64,000 nucleotides of DNA from Trinickia sp. Y13 (GCF_029522115.1 NZ_JAKWFK010000019.1:16500-80499), one strand, 5' to 3'; numbered from the stretch's first letter, positions 9,758-19,590 are shown. A program made the numbers and translations. Notes: generated by a model from the letters alone, not told the origin.

Positions 9758-10951
9758 ATGTACGACCTTCCGGATCAACGGGGCCATTTCGGCCCATACG
9801 GCGGCACTTTCGTCGCCGAAACGCTCGTCCATGCGCTGGACGAGCTGCGCTTGGCCTACGAGCAGTACAGCAAGGACCCCGAGTTCATCGCCGAGTACGA
9901 GCGCGAGCTCAAATATTTCGTCGGGCGCCCGTCGCCGATTTACCACGCGCGGCGCTGGAGCGAGCTGCTCGGCGGGGCGCAGGTGTTCCTCAAACGCGAG
10001 GACCTCAATCACACGGGCGCGCATAAGGTCAACAACGTGATCGGCCAAGCGTTGCTCGCCAAGCGCATGGGCAAGCCGCGCGTGATCGCCGAAACGGGCG
10101 CCGGCCAGCATGGCGTCGCGACCGCCACGATCGCAGCGCGTTTCGGCATGGAATGCGTCGTCTACATGGGCGCCGAGGACGTGCGGCGGCAAGCGGCCAA
10201 CGTCTATCGAATGAAGCTGCTCGGCGCCACCGTCGTGCCGGTCGAGTCCGGTTCGCGCACGCTCAAGGATGCGCTGAACGAAGCCATGCGCGACTGGGTC
10301 ACGAACGTCGAGAGCACGTTCTACATCATCGGCACGGTTGCCGGTCCGCATCCGTATCCGATGATGGTCCGCGATTTCCAGCGGGTGATCGGCGACGAGT
10401 GCCGCGTGCAGATGCCCGAACTCACGGGACGCCAGCCTGACATGGTCATCGCCTGCGTCGGCGGCGGCTCCAACGCCATGGGCATCTTCTATCCCTACAT
10501 CGACGATGCGGCGGTCAAGCTCATCGGCGTCGAGGCCGCGGGCGACGGGATCGAGACGGGACGGCACGCCGCCTCGCTCATCGGCGGCAGCCCCGGCGTG
10601 CTGCACGGCAATCGCACGTACCTGTTGCAGGACGAGAACGGCCAGATCATCGAGACACATTCGGTGTCGGCGGGCCTCGACTATCCGGGGGTCGGCCCCG
10701 AGCACGCCTGGTTGAAGGACAGCGGCCGCGCGCAATACGTCGGTATCACCGATGAGGAAGCGCTCAAGGCGTTCCACGATTGCTGCCGGATCGAAGGCAT
10801 CATCCCCGCGCTCGAGTCGAGCCACGCGCTCGCTTATGCGGCCAAGATCGCGCCTTCGCTTTCTCGCGAGACGCATCTGCTCGTCAATCTTTCTGGCCGC
10901 GGCGACAAGGATATGCATACAGTCGCCGAACGCTCGGGCCTCGCGCTCTGA
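9758..10951 (+). CDS. trpB: Tryptophan synthase beta chain TrpB
   Basis: PLP enzyme that joins indole and L-serine, the last step of tryptophan synthesis, in an alpha2beta2 complex with TrpA. The 397 residues begin [16 protein letters not shown]. The PLP lysine is in [10 protein letters not shown], the phosphate-binding GGGSNAMG is intact, and [11 protein letters not shown] is conserved. The start at 9758 is the family start. The gene is separated from trpA by a DNA methyltransferase gene, which begins only 11 bases after the trpB stop. Confidence 0.97.
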   Translation: MYDLPDQRGHFGPYGGTFVAETLVHALDELRLAYEQYSKDPEFIAEYERELKYFVGRPSPIYHARRWSELLGGAQVFLKREDLNHTGAHKVNNVIGQALLAKRMGKPRVIAETGAGQHGVATATIAARFGMECVVYMGAEDVRRQAANVYRMKLLGATVVPVESGSRTLKDALNEAMRDWVTNVESTFYIIGTVAGPHPYPMMVRDFQRVIGDECRVQMPELTGRQPDMVIACVGGGSNAMGIFYPYIDDAAVKLIGVEAAGDGIETGRHAASLIGGSPGVLHGNRTYLLQDENGQIIETHSVSAGLDYPGVGPEHAWLKDSGRAQYVGITDEEALKAFHDCCRIEGIIPALESSHALAYAAKIAPSLSRETHLLVNLSGRGDKDMHTVAERSGLAL

Positions 10952-10962
10952 GCCACCGAAGC

Positions 10963-11835
10963 ATGCGCGATCTCATCGACGAATTCGACGCACCGCGGCC
11001 TGCGGCCGCGGGCGGCGCGCTCGGCAGCTCGGGTGCGCCGCGTCCGGCCATCGATCTGCGCAACCGCGATTTCTTGGCGGATGCGCAGACGGTGCCGGAC
11101 GGATCGATCGATCTGATCGTCGCCGATCCGCCCTACGGCCTCGGCAAGGATTACGGCAACGATTCCGACATGCGCTCGGGCGAGGCGTTTCTCGAGTGGA
11201 CGCGCGCTTGGCTCGAGCTGGCCGTTCCGAAGCTCAAGGCGAGCGGCTCGCTATACGTGTTCTGCACTTGGCAGTACGCGCCGGAAATCTTTTCGTTCTT
11301 GAAGACCAAGCTCACGATGGTCAACGAGATCATCTGGGACCGGCGCGTGCCGAGCATGGGCGGCACGACGCGGCGTTTCACGTCGGTGCACGACAACATC
11401 GGATTGTTCGCCGTGTCGAAGGACTATTACTTCGACCTCGACCCCGTGCGGATTCCGTACGACGCAGCCACGAAGAAGGCGCGCTCTCGCAAGCTGTTCG
11501 AGGGGAGCAAGTGGCTCGAGGTGGGCTACAACCCGAAGGATGTCTGGTCGGTGTCGAGGCTGCATCGGCAGCATGCCGAGCGCGTCGATCATCCGACGCA
11601 AAAGCCCCTCGAGATCGTCGAGCGGATGGTGCTCGCAAGCTGTCCGCCGGGCGGGCGCGTGCTCGATCCGTTCATGGGCAGCGGCACGACGGCGGTGGCC
11701 TGTGCGCGGCATGCGCGCGCATTCGTTGGCTATGAGATCAATGAAAATTACTGCGCGATCGCGCGCGAACGAGTCGCCGCTGTCAGCGGCATATCGTCCG
11801 ACGCGCCCGCCGTTGCCTTGGAAGCGGCACGGTAG
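10963..11835 (+). CDS. Orphan DNA methyltransferase, beta-class (N6-adenine or N4-cytosine)
   Basis: Catalytic motif IV DPPYGLG (Asp55) comes first and the SAM-binding motif [10 protein letters not shown] (Phe237) comes late, the order of beta-class enzymes such as CcrM. A HPTQKP segment precedes motif I, as in that class. The 290-residue protein has no restriction endonuclease gene beside it, so it is an orphan modification enzyme. It lies 11 bases after trpB and 26 bases before trpA, hence is co-transcribed with tryptophan synthase. From memory, B. cenocepacia has an orphan methyltransferase at this same locus that affects gene expression. The target site cannot be read from sequence. Confidence 0.9.
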   Translation: MRDLIDEFDAPRPAAAGGALGSSGAPRPAIDLRNRDFLADAQTVPDGSIDLIVADPPYGLGKDYGNDSDMRSGEAFLEWTRAWLELAVPKLKASGSLYVFCTWQYAPEIFSFLKTKLTMVNEIIWDRRVPSMGGTTRRFTSVHDNIGLFAVSKDYYFDLDPVRIPYDAATKKARSRKLFEGSKWLEVGYNPKDVWSVSRLHRQHAERVDHPTQKPLEIVERMVLASCPPGGRVLDPFMGSGTTAVACARHARAFVGYEINENYCAIARERVAAVSGISSDAPAVALEAAR

Positions 11836-11861
11836 TCGCGCTTATTGGCAGAGAAGACATC

Positions 11862-12662
11862 ATGTCCCGCATCGAACAGACTTTCGCGGCCTTGGCCGCA
11901 CAAAACAAGAAGGGGTTGATTCCCTTCATTACGGCTGGATATCCGGACCCGGCCCGCACGGTGGAATTCATGCATGCGCTTGTGGCCGGAGGCGCCGATG
12001 TGATCGAACTGGGCGTGCCGTTCTCGGACCCGATGGCCGATGGCGCCGTCATTCAACGTTCGTCCGAACGCGCGCTGGCCCACGGCGTGACGCTCAAGCA
12101 CGTGCTGGCCGATGTGAAGCGGTTCCGCGAGCAGGACGCCACGACGCCGGTGGTCCTCATGGGATACGCCAATCCGATCGAGCGCATGGGCATCGAAGCG
12201 TTCGTTGAAGCGGCGGCGCAAGCAGGCGTGGACGGCGTTCTCACGGTGGATTACCCGCCCGAGGAATCGGTCGACTTCGCCCGGAGCATGCGCGCGGCGG
12301 GTATCGATCCGATCTTCTTGCTCGCACCCACTTCGACCGATGCGCGGATCGCGGCCGTCGCCGAGGTGGCGAGCGGCTACGTCTATTATGTGTCGGTCAA
12401 AGGGGTGACCGGTTCGGCAAATCTGGACGTTTCCAGCATCGCGAGTAAAATCCCGGCGATCAAGTCGCAAGTAAAGCTACCTCTTGGGGTCGGATTCGGT
12501 ATTCGTGACGCCTCCACGGCGCGTGCGGTTGCCGAGGTGGCCGATGCCGTGGTCATTGGTAGCCGCCTGGTGCAGCTACTCGAACAGGCGCCGGCGCAGT
12601 CGGCCGCAACGGAGCTGACGGCGTTCGTTGCCGAGATCCGCAAGGCGCTCGACGCCGGTTGA
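11862..12662 (+). CDS. trpA: Tryptophan synthase alpha chain TrpA
   Basis: Cleaves indole-3-glycerol phosphate to indole, which is channelled to TrpB. The 266 residues begin [14 protein letters not shown] and carry the catalytic Glu in [13 protein letters not shown] and the Asp region of [10 protein letters not shown], plus the phosphate loops SVKGVTG and GFGIRD. The gene is 26 bases after the methyltransferase gene and 105 bases before accD. Confidence 0.97.
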   Translation: MSRIEQTFAALAAQNKKGLIPFITAGYPDPARTVEFMHALVAGGADVIELGVPFSDPMADGAVIQRSSERALAHGVTLKHVLADVKRFREQDATTPVVLMGYANPIERMGIEAFVEAAAQAGVDGVLTVDYPPEESVDFARSMRAAGIDPIFLLAPTSTDARIAAVAEVASGYVYYVSVKGVTGSANLDVSSIASKIPAIKSQVKLPLGVGFGIRDASTARAVAEVADAVVIGSRLVQLLEQAPAQSAATELTAFVAEIRKALDAG

Positions 12663-12767
12663 ATGTAGCGCAGGGCCTCTCGCCGGACGGGGGAAGCTGG
12701 CCGGCGCGGGGTGGTGAAGGCGCTGCGTGCGACGTACGTACGGAACAATACAATTGAAGGAACAACG

Positions 12768-13640
12768 ATGAGCTGGCTCGACAAGCTATTGCCGCCGAAG
12801 ATCAAACAGACCGATCCGAAAAGCCGCAAAGGCATCCCGGAAGGCCTTTGGGTCAAGTGTCCGTCGTGCGAGGCGGTGTTGTACCGCAACGACGTCGAGG
12901 CGAATTTGCATGTTTGTCCGAAATGCAGCCATCACATGCGCATCGGCGCGCGCGCGCGCCTTGACGGGCTGCTCGACGCGGAAGGCCGTTACGAAATCGG
13001 TCAGGAGATCGTTCCGGTCGATGCACTGAAGTTCAAGGACAGCCGCAAGTATCCGGACCGCATCAAAGATGCGATGGACGAAACCGGAGAAACCGATGCG
13101 ATGGTCGTGATGGGTGGCGCGATTCATACGCTGCCGGTCGTCGTTTCTTGCTTCGAGTTCGCGTTCATGGGCGGGTCGATGGGCTCGGTCGTCGGCGAGC
13201 GCTTTGCGCGCGGCGCCCAAAACGCGATCGAGCAACAAGTCCCGTTCATCTGTTTCACGGCCTCGGGCGGGGCGCGGATGCAGGAAAGCCTGCTGTCGTT
13301 GATGCAAATGGCCAAGACGACTGCAATGCTGACCAAGCTTGCCGACGCCAAATTGCCGTTCATCTCCGTACTGACGGACCCGACGATGGGCGGCGTATCG
13401 GCGAGCTTCGCATTCCTTGGCGATGTCGTGATCGCAGAGCCGAAGGCATTGATCGGCTTTGCCGGCCCGCGGGTGATCGAGCAGACGGTGCGGGAGAAAC
13501 TGCCCGAAGGCTTCCAGCGCGCCGAGTTCCTGTTGCAAAAGGGGGCGATCGACATGATCGTCGATCGCCGCAAGCTTCGCGAAGAGTTGGCGCGTCTGAT
13601 CGCGCTGCTCACGCGCCAGCCCGCGGATGCCGTCGCCTGA
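12768..13640 (+). CDS. accD: Acetyl-CoA carboxylase carboxyltransferase subunit beta AccD
   Basis: With AccA it transfers the carboxyl group from biotin to acetyl-CoA, giving malonyl-CoA for fatty-acid synthesis. The 290-residue protein has the N-terminal zinc ribbon Cys31, Cys34, Cys50, Cys53 (CPSC and CPKC) and the crotonase-fold loops [10 protein letters not shown] and [12 protein letters not shown]. The ATG at 12768 follows GAAGGAACAACG, a good ribosome site, and is the family start; a TACAAT 6-mer lies just upstream and could be a -10 element. Confidence 0.97.
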   Translation: MSWLDKLLPPKIKQTDPKSRKGIPEGLWVKCPSCEAVLYRNDVEANLHVCPKCSHHMRIGARARLDGLLDAEGRYEIGQEIVPVDALKFKDSRKYPDRIKDAMDETGETDAMVVMGGAIHTLPVVVSCFEFAFMGGSMGSVVGERFARGAQNAIEQQVPFICFTASGGARMQESLLSLMQMAKTTAMLTKLADAKLPFISVLTDPTMGGVSASFAFLGDVVIAEPKALIGFAGPRVIEQTVREKLPEGFQRAEFLLQKGAIDMIVDRRKLREELARLIALLTRQPADAVA

Positions 13641-13687
13641 ACGGTAAGTCAACTGCAGATCTCACGCGGGACGGCCCGCGGTTTTGG

Positions 13688-14998
13688 ATGACTCATTTTC
13701 CCACTCTCGACGCTTGGCTCGCGCATCTCGAGTCGGCGCACCCGGTCGGCATCGACATGGGGCTCACGCGCATCGGCCAGGTCAAGGATGCGCTCGGACT
13801 TGCGTTTCACTGTCCTGTCATCACGGTGGGCGGCACGAATGGCAAGGGATCGACTTGCGCGATGCTCGAGTCGATCCTGCGCGCGTCCGGCTACCACGTT
13901 GGTTGCCATACGTCGCCGCACCTGCTCGAGTTCAATGAGCGCGCGCGCATCGACGGCCGCAATGCGACCGACGACGAGCTTCTGCCGCATTTCGAAGCGG
14001 TTGAGGCGGCGCGCACGCGCTTGGCCGAACCCGTGTCGCTGACTTACTTCGAATTCACGACGCTTGCGATCTTGCACTGGTTCGCGTCGCGCGAGCTCGA
14101 TGCCGTGATTCTCGAGGTCGGGCTTGGCGGGCGGCTCGACGCCGTCAATATCGTCGACGCCGACTGCGCAATCGTGACGAGCATCGACATCGATCACACG
14201 GAGTATCTCGGCGATACGCGCGAGAAGATCGCCTACGAGAAGGCGGGCATTTTTCGCCCTGGCCGGCCCGCGATCTGCGCCGATCCCGCTCCGCCGCAAT
14301 CGTTGATCGATCATGCGCAAGCGATCGGCGCCGAACTCTGGCTCTTCGGGCGCGACTTCCGCTACGAAGGCCAGGCGGGTAGCGAGCGGCAACAGTGGAG
14401 CTACGTCGGCCCTACGGCGCGGCGCTCGGCGCTCGCCTATCCGGCCCTGCGCGGGGCGAATCAGCTGATCAATACGTCCGCGGCGCTGGCCGCGCTCGAG
14501 GCGCTGCGAGACCGGCTGCCCGTTTCCGCTCAAGACGTGCGGCTCGGGTTGGCCAACGTCGAGCTGCCCGGGCGCTTTCAGGTGCTGCCTGGACGGCCAG
14601 CGATCGTGCTCGATGTCGCGCACAATCCCCATGCGGCGGCCGTCCTGGCTCAAAATCTGGGCAGCATGGGCTTTTTCCGCTACACCTACGCCGTCTTTGG
14701 GGCGATGCGCGACAAGGATATCGCGGGCGTCGTCAAACATCTCAAAGGCGAAATCGATCACTGGTGCTTGACCGATTTGCCGCTTGGCCGAGCCGCGAGC
14801 GCGGCGGACCTGGATGAGATCCTGCGGACCGAGGGCGTCGAAGACGGCCCCGACAGCAGCATCCGCCGTTTCGCCTCGCCGGCCGAAGCTTTCCAAGATG
14901 CGCTGAGCCGAGCGACGGACGATGATAGAATCGTGGTTTTCGGTAGCTTCTATACTGTTGCGGGCGTCATGGCCTACCGCAAGTCGCGGCAACATTGA
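13688..14998 (+). CDS. folC: Bifunctional folylpolyglutamate / dihydrofolate synthase FolC
   Basis: Adds L-glutamate to dihydropteroate and then to reduced folates, using ATP. The Mur-ligase fold is shown by VGGTNGKGSTCAMLES (P-loop), HTSPHLLEFNER, EVGLGGRLDA and the C-terminal VLDVAHNPHAA. The length of 436 residues is normal. The ATG at 13688 is 47 bases after accD; accD-folC linkage is standard in beta- and gammaproteobacteria. The open frame extends back inside accD and that part is not used. Confidence 0.96.
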   Translation: MTHFPTLDAWLAHLESAHPVGIDMGLTRIGQVKDALGLAFHCPVITVGGTNGKGSTCAMLESILRASGYHVGCHTSPHLLEFNERARIDGRNATDDELLPHFEAVEAARTRLAEPVSLTYFEFTTLAILHWFASRELDAVILEVGLGGRLDAVNIVDADCAIVTSIDIDHTEYLGDTREKIAYEKAGIFRPGRPAICADPAPPQSLIDHAQAIGAELWLFGRDFRYEGQAGSERQQWSYVGPTARRSALAYPALRGANQLINTSAALAALEALRDRLPVSAQDVRLGLANVELPGRFQVLPGRPAIVLDVAHNPHAAAVLAQNLGSMGFFRYTYAVFGAMRDKDIAGVVKHLKGEIDHWCLTDLPLGRAASAADLDEILRTEGVEDGPDSSIRRFASPAEAFQDALSRATDDDRIVVFGSFYTVAGVMAYRKSRQH

Positions 14999-15047
14999 CC
15001 GACGCGCGCCGCACTGACGGCCGCCCCCCCTCGAACTCAGCGGATTC

Positions 15048-15950
15048 ATGGGCTTTTTCTCGTTCGGCAAAAAAGACGACACGCCGCGCCGGCGTGGCGC
15101 CAGCGCTAGATCCGCGCGTAGCGGTGGCACGTTCGAGGCACGCGACGAGCGACCGAGCCGTCGCAAAGAGCGCGCGGCCGACGCCGATGCGATGCTGCTC
15201 GATCCGACGCTTCCAGAAAAGCAACGGGCGCGCCGGCGCCTAGTTGGCGCGATCGCGCTCGTGCTCGCCGCCGTGGTCGTCCTGCCGATGGTGCTCGATT
15301 CCCATCCGAAGCCGGTGACCAACGACATCGCGATCGACATTCCGAATCGCCCGGCAACGGTTCCGTCCCGCGCTAGCGACGACATCCCCGAGGACACGCA
15401 AGACGCCGTTGCGCCCGATCGCGCCGATGCGAGCGGTGCGACGGCTTCCGGTCCCGGCACGGCGGGGCTGGCTGCCGCGTCAGCCAGCGGGACCTCGCAG
15501 TCTTCAAGCCGTGCGCAAGGCGCGACCAAACGGACGGAATCCAAGCAGGCAGAATCCAAGCAGACGCAATCGAAGCAGACGCAATCGAAGCAGACGAGCA
15601 CCGCCCCGGCGGCGACTCCCCCCGCGGAGGCAGCGCAAACGGCGAAAACCGTCACCGTTCCCGGCCCCAGCGCGGCAAAACCCGATTCGGGTACGCCGGC
15701 GGCACCGCCCGGTTCGCGTTTCGCCGTACGGCTCGGCGTGTTCGCCGACGAGGCAAGCGGCCGCGCATGGGAGAGCAAGCTGAAGGCGGCGGGCGTGCCC
15801 GCTTACATCGAACATCGCAAGCAAGCCGATGGCAAATCCCGCACGATGCTGTTCGCCGGTCCGTTCGCCGATCGCGCGGCGGCGTCCGCGGCGGTCGCGA
15901 AGGTGCGCGAGGCCGGCTTGGCGGCGGGCACGGGCAACGCGTCGCAGTGA
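15048..15950 (+). CDS. SPOR-domain cell-division protein (DedD-like)
   Basis: A 300-residue bitopic protein: about 65 basic cytoplasmic residues, one transmembrane helix (LVGAIALVLAAVVVLPMVL), a long low-complexity periplasmic linker, and a C-terminal SPOR domain (about residues 222-300, RFAVRLGVFADEA to AGPFADRAAASAAV). SPOR domains bind denuded septal peptidoglycan. The position folC-SPOR-cvpA-purF is the same as that of dedD in E. coli. The linker holds pentapeptide repeats. The start ATG at 15048 is 49 bases after folC. Confidence 0.9.
   Translation: MGFFSFGKKDDTPRRRGASARSARSGGTFEARDERPSRRKERAADADAMLLDPTLPEKQRARRRLVGAIALVLAAVVVLPMVLDSHPKPVTNDIAIDIPNRPATVPSRASDDIPEDTQDAVAPDRADASGATASGPGTAGLAAASASGTSQSSSRAQGATKRTESKQAESKQTQSKQTQSKQTSTAPAATPPAEAAQTAKTVTVPGPSAAKPDSGTPAAPPGSRFAVRLGVFADEASGRAWESKLKAAGVPAYIEHRKQADGKSRTMLFAGPFADRAAASAAVAKVREAGLAAGTGNASQ
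15534..15593 (+). repeat. Four 15-base tandem repeats inside the SPOR gene
   Basis: Four in-frame 15-base units encode TESKQ, AESKQ, TQSKQ and TQSKQ in the linker; the last two units are almost identical in DNA. Such arrays can change copy number by slippage, which would alter linker length without breaking the frame. Confidence 0.85.
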
Positions 15951-15958
15951 CGGCATCG

Positions 15959-16453
15959 ATGCTTACCGCGTTCGATTACGCCGTGCTTGCGGTGATCGGC
16001 CTGTCGGCGCTGCGCGGTGCGTGGCGCGGGTTGCTTTCGGAAATATTCGGCCTGATCGGCTGGGTCGTGGCTTTTTTTGTCGCTTCGCGCTATGTGCAGC
16101 TCCTGGTGCCCTATATTCCAAGCGACTGGCCCGGCGGTGCGCTCACGCAGTGGTTGCTGGCGTTCGCGGCGATCATGGTGGGCGTGGTGCTCGTGGCGAG
16201 TGTCGCGAATGCGCTGATCGCACGGTTGGTGGCCGTGACAGGGCTGGGCGGCGTGGATCGGTCGCTCGGATTGCTGTTCGGTATCGTGCGCGGCGTGGTG
16301 TTCGTGTTGTTGCTCGTGGCGCTGGCCGGGTTGACCGAACTGCCGAAGCAACAATTTTGGCGCGACGCTTTGCTGCGGCCCTATGTCGAGCGAGGCGTGC
16401 ATGAGTTGAAGCCTCTGCTTCCCCCGGCGCTCGCCGCGTACGTTCGCGTGTGA
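15959..16453 (+). CDS. cvpA: CvpA family membrane protein
   Basis: A 164-residue integral membrane protein with four hydrophobic segments (about residues 5-22, 30-50, 62-85 and 103-125) and the family start TAFDYAVLAVIGLSALRGAWRG. In E. coli cvpA is needed for colicin V production and bile tolerance, and lies directly before purF as here. The frame is open upstream within the SPOR gene, but the family start is at the ATG at 15959; a GTG at 15947 that overlaps the SPOR stop is an alternative. Confidence 0.9.
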   Translation: MLTAFDYAVLAVIGLSALRGAWRGLLSEIFGLIGWVVAFFVASRYVQLLVPYIPSDWPGGALTQWLLAFAAIMVGVVLVASVANALIARLVAVTGLGGVDRSLGLLFGIVRGVVFVLLLVALAGLTELPKQQFWRDALLRPYVERGVHELKPLLPPALAAYVRV

Positions 16454-16513
16454 AGCGCGTGCGTCGGCCCCATGGCCGGCACCATCGTTTTTCGTATCTT
16501 TGAAGGACCTGCC

Positions 16514-18061
16514 ATGTGCGGCATCGTAGGCGTAGTCTCCCACTCCCCGGTCAATCAGTTGATCTACGACAGCCTTCTGCTGTTGCAGCATCGCGGCCAG
16601 GATGCGGCCGGTATCGCGACGGCGAACGGCAGCACTTTCCACATGTACAAGGCCAACGGCATGGTGCGCGACGTGTTCCGCACGCGCAATATGCGCAGTT
16701 TGCCGGGCACCGCGGGCATCGGCCAAGTGCGGTATCCGACAGCTGGCTCGGCCTCGAGCGAAGAAGAGGCACAGCCGTTCTACGTGAATGCGCCGTTCGG
16801 CATCATCCTCGCGCATAACGGCAATCTGACGAACTGGCAGCAACTGAAAGACGAGATGTTCCGCATCGACCGGCGTCATGTGAACACGAACTCGGACACG
16901 GAAGTGCTGCTCAACGTGCTCGCGCACGAGGTGCAACTGGCAAGCTCGGGCCTGCAGCTCGATCCCGGCACGGTGTTCAAGGCCGTGGCGGGCGTGCATC
17001 GCCGCGTGCGCGGTTCGTACGCCATCGTTTCGTTGATCGCCGGTTATGGATTGCTGGCGTTTCGCGACCCGTACGGCATTCGCCCGCTGTGCATCGGCAA
17101 GCATGAAACGGAACACGGCGTCGAGTGGATCGTCGCATCGGAATCGGTGGCCGTCGAAGGCATCGGATTCGATTTCGTGCGAGACGTCGCGCCCGGCGAG
17201 GCGATCTTCATCGACAACGACGGCCATCTGCACAGCCAGCAGTGCGCGGATACGCCGAGCCTGAACCCCTGCATTTTCGAGTACGTCTATCTGGCGCGTC
17301 CCGATTCGGTGCTCGATGGCGTCTCCGTCTACAACGTGCGCCTGCGCATGGGCGACTACCTCGCCGCCAAGATCAAACGCGTCCTGCCCGACGTGCCGAT
17401 CGACGTGGTCATGCCGATTCCCGATTCGTCGCGGCCCGCCGCGATGCAGGTGGCGGCCAAGCTCGGCGTCGAATACCGCGAAGGGTTCTTCAAGAACCGC
17501 TACGTGGGCCGGACCTTCATCATGCCGGGCCAGGCGGTGCGCAAGAAGTCGGTGCGCCAAAAGCTCAATGCGATGGCGATCGAGTTCAAGGATAAGAACG
17601 TGCTGATCGTCGACGATTCGATCGTCCGCGGCACGACTTCACACGAGATCGTGCAGATGGCGCGCGATGCGGGGGCGAAGAGCGTGATCTTCGCGTCTGC
17701 TGCGCCGCCCGTGAAGTTCCCCAACGTGTATGGCATCGACATGCCCACGCGCAGCGAACTCGTCGCCCATGGCCGCACCGACGAGGAAGTCGCCAAGATC
17801 ATCGGCGCCGATCATCTCGTCTATCAGGATGTCGATGCGCTCAAGCAAGCGGTGCGCGACATCAATCCGATGCTGACGCGTTTCGAGGCGTCTTGCTTCG
17901 ACGGCGATTACATCACGGGCGATGTCACGGCACAGTATCTCGACGTCATCGAACGCGCCCGGCTCTCGCCGCAATCGCAGTCGGAGCGCGATTCGGCCGG
18001 CGACGCCGTGGACGGCGCCATGACGCGCTCGCAACTGCATTTGCAGCTGTCGGTCGAGTAA
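16514..18061 (+). CDS. purF: Amidophosphoribosyltransferase PurF
   Basis: First committed step of purine synthesis: PRPP plus glutamine to phosphoribosylamine. The 515-residue protein starts MCGIVGVVSHSPVNQ, and the Cys after Met is the glutaminase nucleophile of Ntn hydrolases. LLLQHRGQDAAGI and the PRPP-binding loop VDDSIVRGTTSHEIV are intact. The ATG at 16514 follows TGAAGGACCTGCC. It ends the block truA to purF; the gap to metZ holds a riboswitch. Confidence 0.97.
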   Translation: MCGIVGVVSHSPVNQLIYDSLLLLQHRGQDAAGIATANGSTFHMYKANGMVRDVFRTRNMRSLPGTAGIGQVRYPTAGSASSEEEAQPFYVNAPFGIILAHNGNLTNWQQLKDEMFRIDRRHVNTNSDTEVLLNVLAHEVQLASSGLQLDPGTVFKAVAGVHRRVRGSYAIVSLIAGYGLLAFRDPYGIRPLCIGKHETEHGVEWIVASESVAVEGIGFDFVRDVAPGEAIFIDNDGHLHSQQCADTPSLNPCIFEYVYLARPDSVLDGVSVYNVRLRMGDYLAAKIKRVLPDVPIDVVMPIPDSSRPAAMQVAAKLGVEYREGFFKNRYVGRTFIMPGQAVRKKSVRQKLNAMAIEFKDKNVLIVDDSIVRGTTSHEIVQMARDAGAKSVIFASAAPPVKFPNVYGIDMPTRSELVAHGRTDEEVAKIIGADHLVYQDVDALKQAVRDINPMLTRFEASCFDGDYITGDVTAQYLDVIERARLSPQSQSERDSAGDAVDGAMTRSQLHLQLSVE

Positions 18062-18126
18062 GCCGCGCCGGCCCGCGTCGTCGGGCGGCAGGCGTGCGCT
18101 GGGATGGGCGTGCTAAGATGCCACTC

Positions 18127-18180
18127 AGCGTCGATTTGAATTCAGCTTGCGGACGCGGGGCGACCCGAAACAGCTAAAGC
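18127..18180 (+). ncRNA. SAM-II riboswitch upstream of metZ
   Basis: The element has the SAM-II layout: P1 stem GCGTC (18128-18132) with GACGC (18152-18156); a long loop that begins GATTTGA and includes GCTTGC; then a short joining segment with AAA and the pseudoknot strand GCTAAA (18173-18178). SAM-II RNAs bind S-adenosylmethionine and switch off methionine-synthesis genes in proteobacteria. A TAAGAT hexamer at 18113-18118 would place the transcript start just before it. The element sits 165 bases before metZ, a gene it would be expected to regulate. Confidence 0.82.
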
Positions 18181-18228
18181 GAAAGACGGCGATTGCGCCG
18201 TCCGACGCCGAGACGGACCCCGCATACG

Positions 18229-18262
18229 AAGCCCGCTTTTGCCGACGCGAAGCGGGCTTTTT
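18229..18262 (+). terminator. Intrinsic terminator between the SAM-II riboswitch and metZ
   Basis: A perfect 10-base stem, AAGCCCGCTT (18229-18238) and AAGCGGGCTT (18250-18259), with a loop of 11 bases and a T5 tail. It lies about 50 bases after the riboswitch and 83 bases before metZ. Transcripts that cross the riboswitch must read through it to reach metZ. It may be the expression platform, or simply the purF terminator. A second hairpin, GACGGCG (18185-18191) with CGCCGTC (18196-18202), sits between the two and could be part of the switch. Confidence 0.8.
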
Positions 18263-18344
18263 GCTGGCTGCCGCTTTTGCGGCTGCCGGCTTCCAGACTC
18301 CGGCGAAACGGCGTCTAACGCTCAAGGCATAAGGCATCAGGACT

Positions 18345-19535
18345 ATGGACGACTCTTTGAACTTCGATACGCTCGCCGTGCGCTCCGGCACTGTGCGCAC
18401 GGACTACAACGAGCACTCGGAAGCGCTCTTCTTGACGTCGAGCTTCTGCTTCAACAGCGCGGCCGAGGCGGCAGAACGCTTCAAGCATTCCGAGGATTAC
18501 TACACCTATTCGCGCTTCACGAATCCGACCGTCACCATGTTTCAGGAGCGCTTGGCGGCGCTCGAAGGCGGGGAAGCATGCATTGCGACGGCCTCGGGCA
18601 TGAGCGCGATCCTGTCGGTCGTGATGGCGGCGATGCAGGCGGGCGATCATATCGTCAGTTCGCGGGCGCTGTTCGGCTCGACGCTCGGCATGTTCTCGCA
18701 GATATTCGGCCGCTTCGGCATCGCGACGACATACGTCGACCCGAACGACCTCGATGCGTGGCGCGCGGCGGTGCGGCCCGAGACGAAGCTGTTTTTCGTC
18801 GAGACGCCGTCCAATCCGCTCACCGAACTGTGCGATATCGAGGCCATCGGCAAGATCGCGAAAGCGGCGGGGGCCTTGTTCGTCGTCGACAATTCGTTCT
18901 GCAGCCCGGCGGTGCAGCAGCCTTTGAAGCTTGGGGCCGATGTCGTCATGCATTCCGCGACGAAACTCATCGACGGTCAGGGACGGGTGCTAGGCGGTGC
19001 GCTGGTCGGCACGCGCGCCTTCATCATGGAAAAAGTGTTTCCGTTCGTGCGCACCGCTGGGCCGACGCTGTCCGCGTTCAATGCGTGGATCCTGTTGAAG
19101 GGGTTGGAGACGCTATCGCTGCGCGCCGAGCGCCATTCGGCCAGCGCGCTGCATGTGGCGCGCTGGCTCGAGTCCAATCCCGGCGTGAAGCGCGTCTTCT
19201 ATCCGGGACTCGAATCGCATCCGCAATACGAGATCGCGCAGCGCCAGCAACGCTCGGGCGGCTCGGTGCTCGCATTCGAGGTGGTCGGCGACACGCCCGA
19301 GGCGCAGCGCGCCAACGCTTGGCGCGTCATCGACGGGACGAAGCTGTGCTCGATCACGGCCAATTTGGGCGATACGCGCACGACGATCACGCACCCGGCA
19401 ACGACCACGCACAGCCGGATCACGACAGAAGCGCGCGCTGCGGCCGGGATATCCGAGGCCCTGCTTCGCGTGGCGATCGGGCTCGAGGATGCGGACGATA
19501 TCTGCCGAGACTTGGGGCACGGCTTGCAGCAGTGA
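18345..19535 (+). CDS. metZ: O-succinylhomoserine sulfhydrylase MetZ
   Basis: PLP enzyme that makes homocysteine directly from O-succinylhomoserine and sulfide. The 396 residues begin MDDSLNFDTLAVRSGTVR; SSFCFNSAAEAAERF, YSRFTNPTVTMFQERLA and the PLP lysine in HSATKLIDGQGR are typical of the Cys/Met-metabolism family, MetZ branch. The gene is single, and the upstream SAM-II element and terminator suggest repression by S-adenosylmethionine. Cystathionine gamma-synthase is the nearest alternative, but the sequence style and locus fit MetZ. Confidence 0.94.
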   Translation: MDDSLNFDTLAVRSGTVRTDYNEHSEALFLTSSFCFNSAAEAAERFKHSEDYYTYSRFTNPTVTMFQERLAALEGGEACIATASGMSAILSVVMAAMQAGDHIVSSRALFGSTLGMFSQIFGRFGIATTYVDPNDLDAWRAAVRPETKLFFVETPSNPLTELCDIEAIGKIAKAAGALFVVDNSFCSPAVQQPLKLGADVVMHSATKLIDGQGRVLGGALVGTRAFIMEKVFPFVRTAGPTLSAFNAWILLKGLETLSLRAERHSASALHVARWLESNPGVKRVFYPGLESHPQYEIAQRQQRSGGSVLAFEVVGDTPEAQRANAWRVIDGTKLCSITANLGDTRTTITHPATTTHSRITTEARAAAGISEALLRVAIGLEDADDICRDLGHGLQQ

Positions 19536-19566
19536 GCGTGGCGAAGTGCGACCCGCTTTGCCGGAG

Positions 19567-19590
19567 CACCGCGGGCAGGTCCCCGCGGTG
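19567..19590 (+). terminator. Hairpin after metZ (weak terminator candidate)
   Basis: A perfect 9-base stem CACCGCGGG (19567-19575) and CCCGCGGTG (19582-19590) with a 6-base loop, 31 bases after the metZ stop. There is no T run, so if it ends transcription it would need Rho or other factors. Confidence 0.35.
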
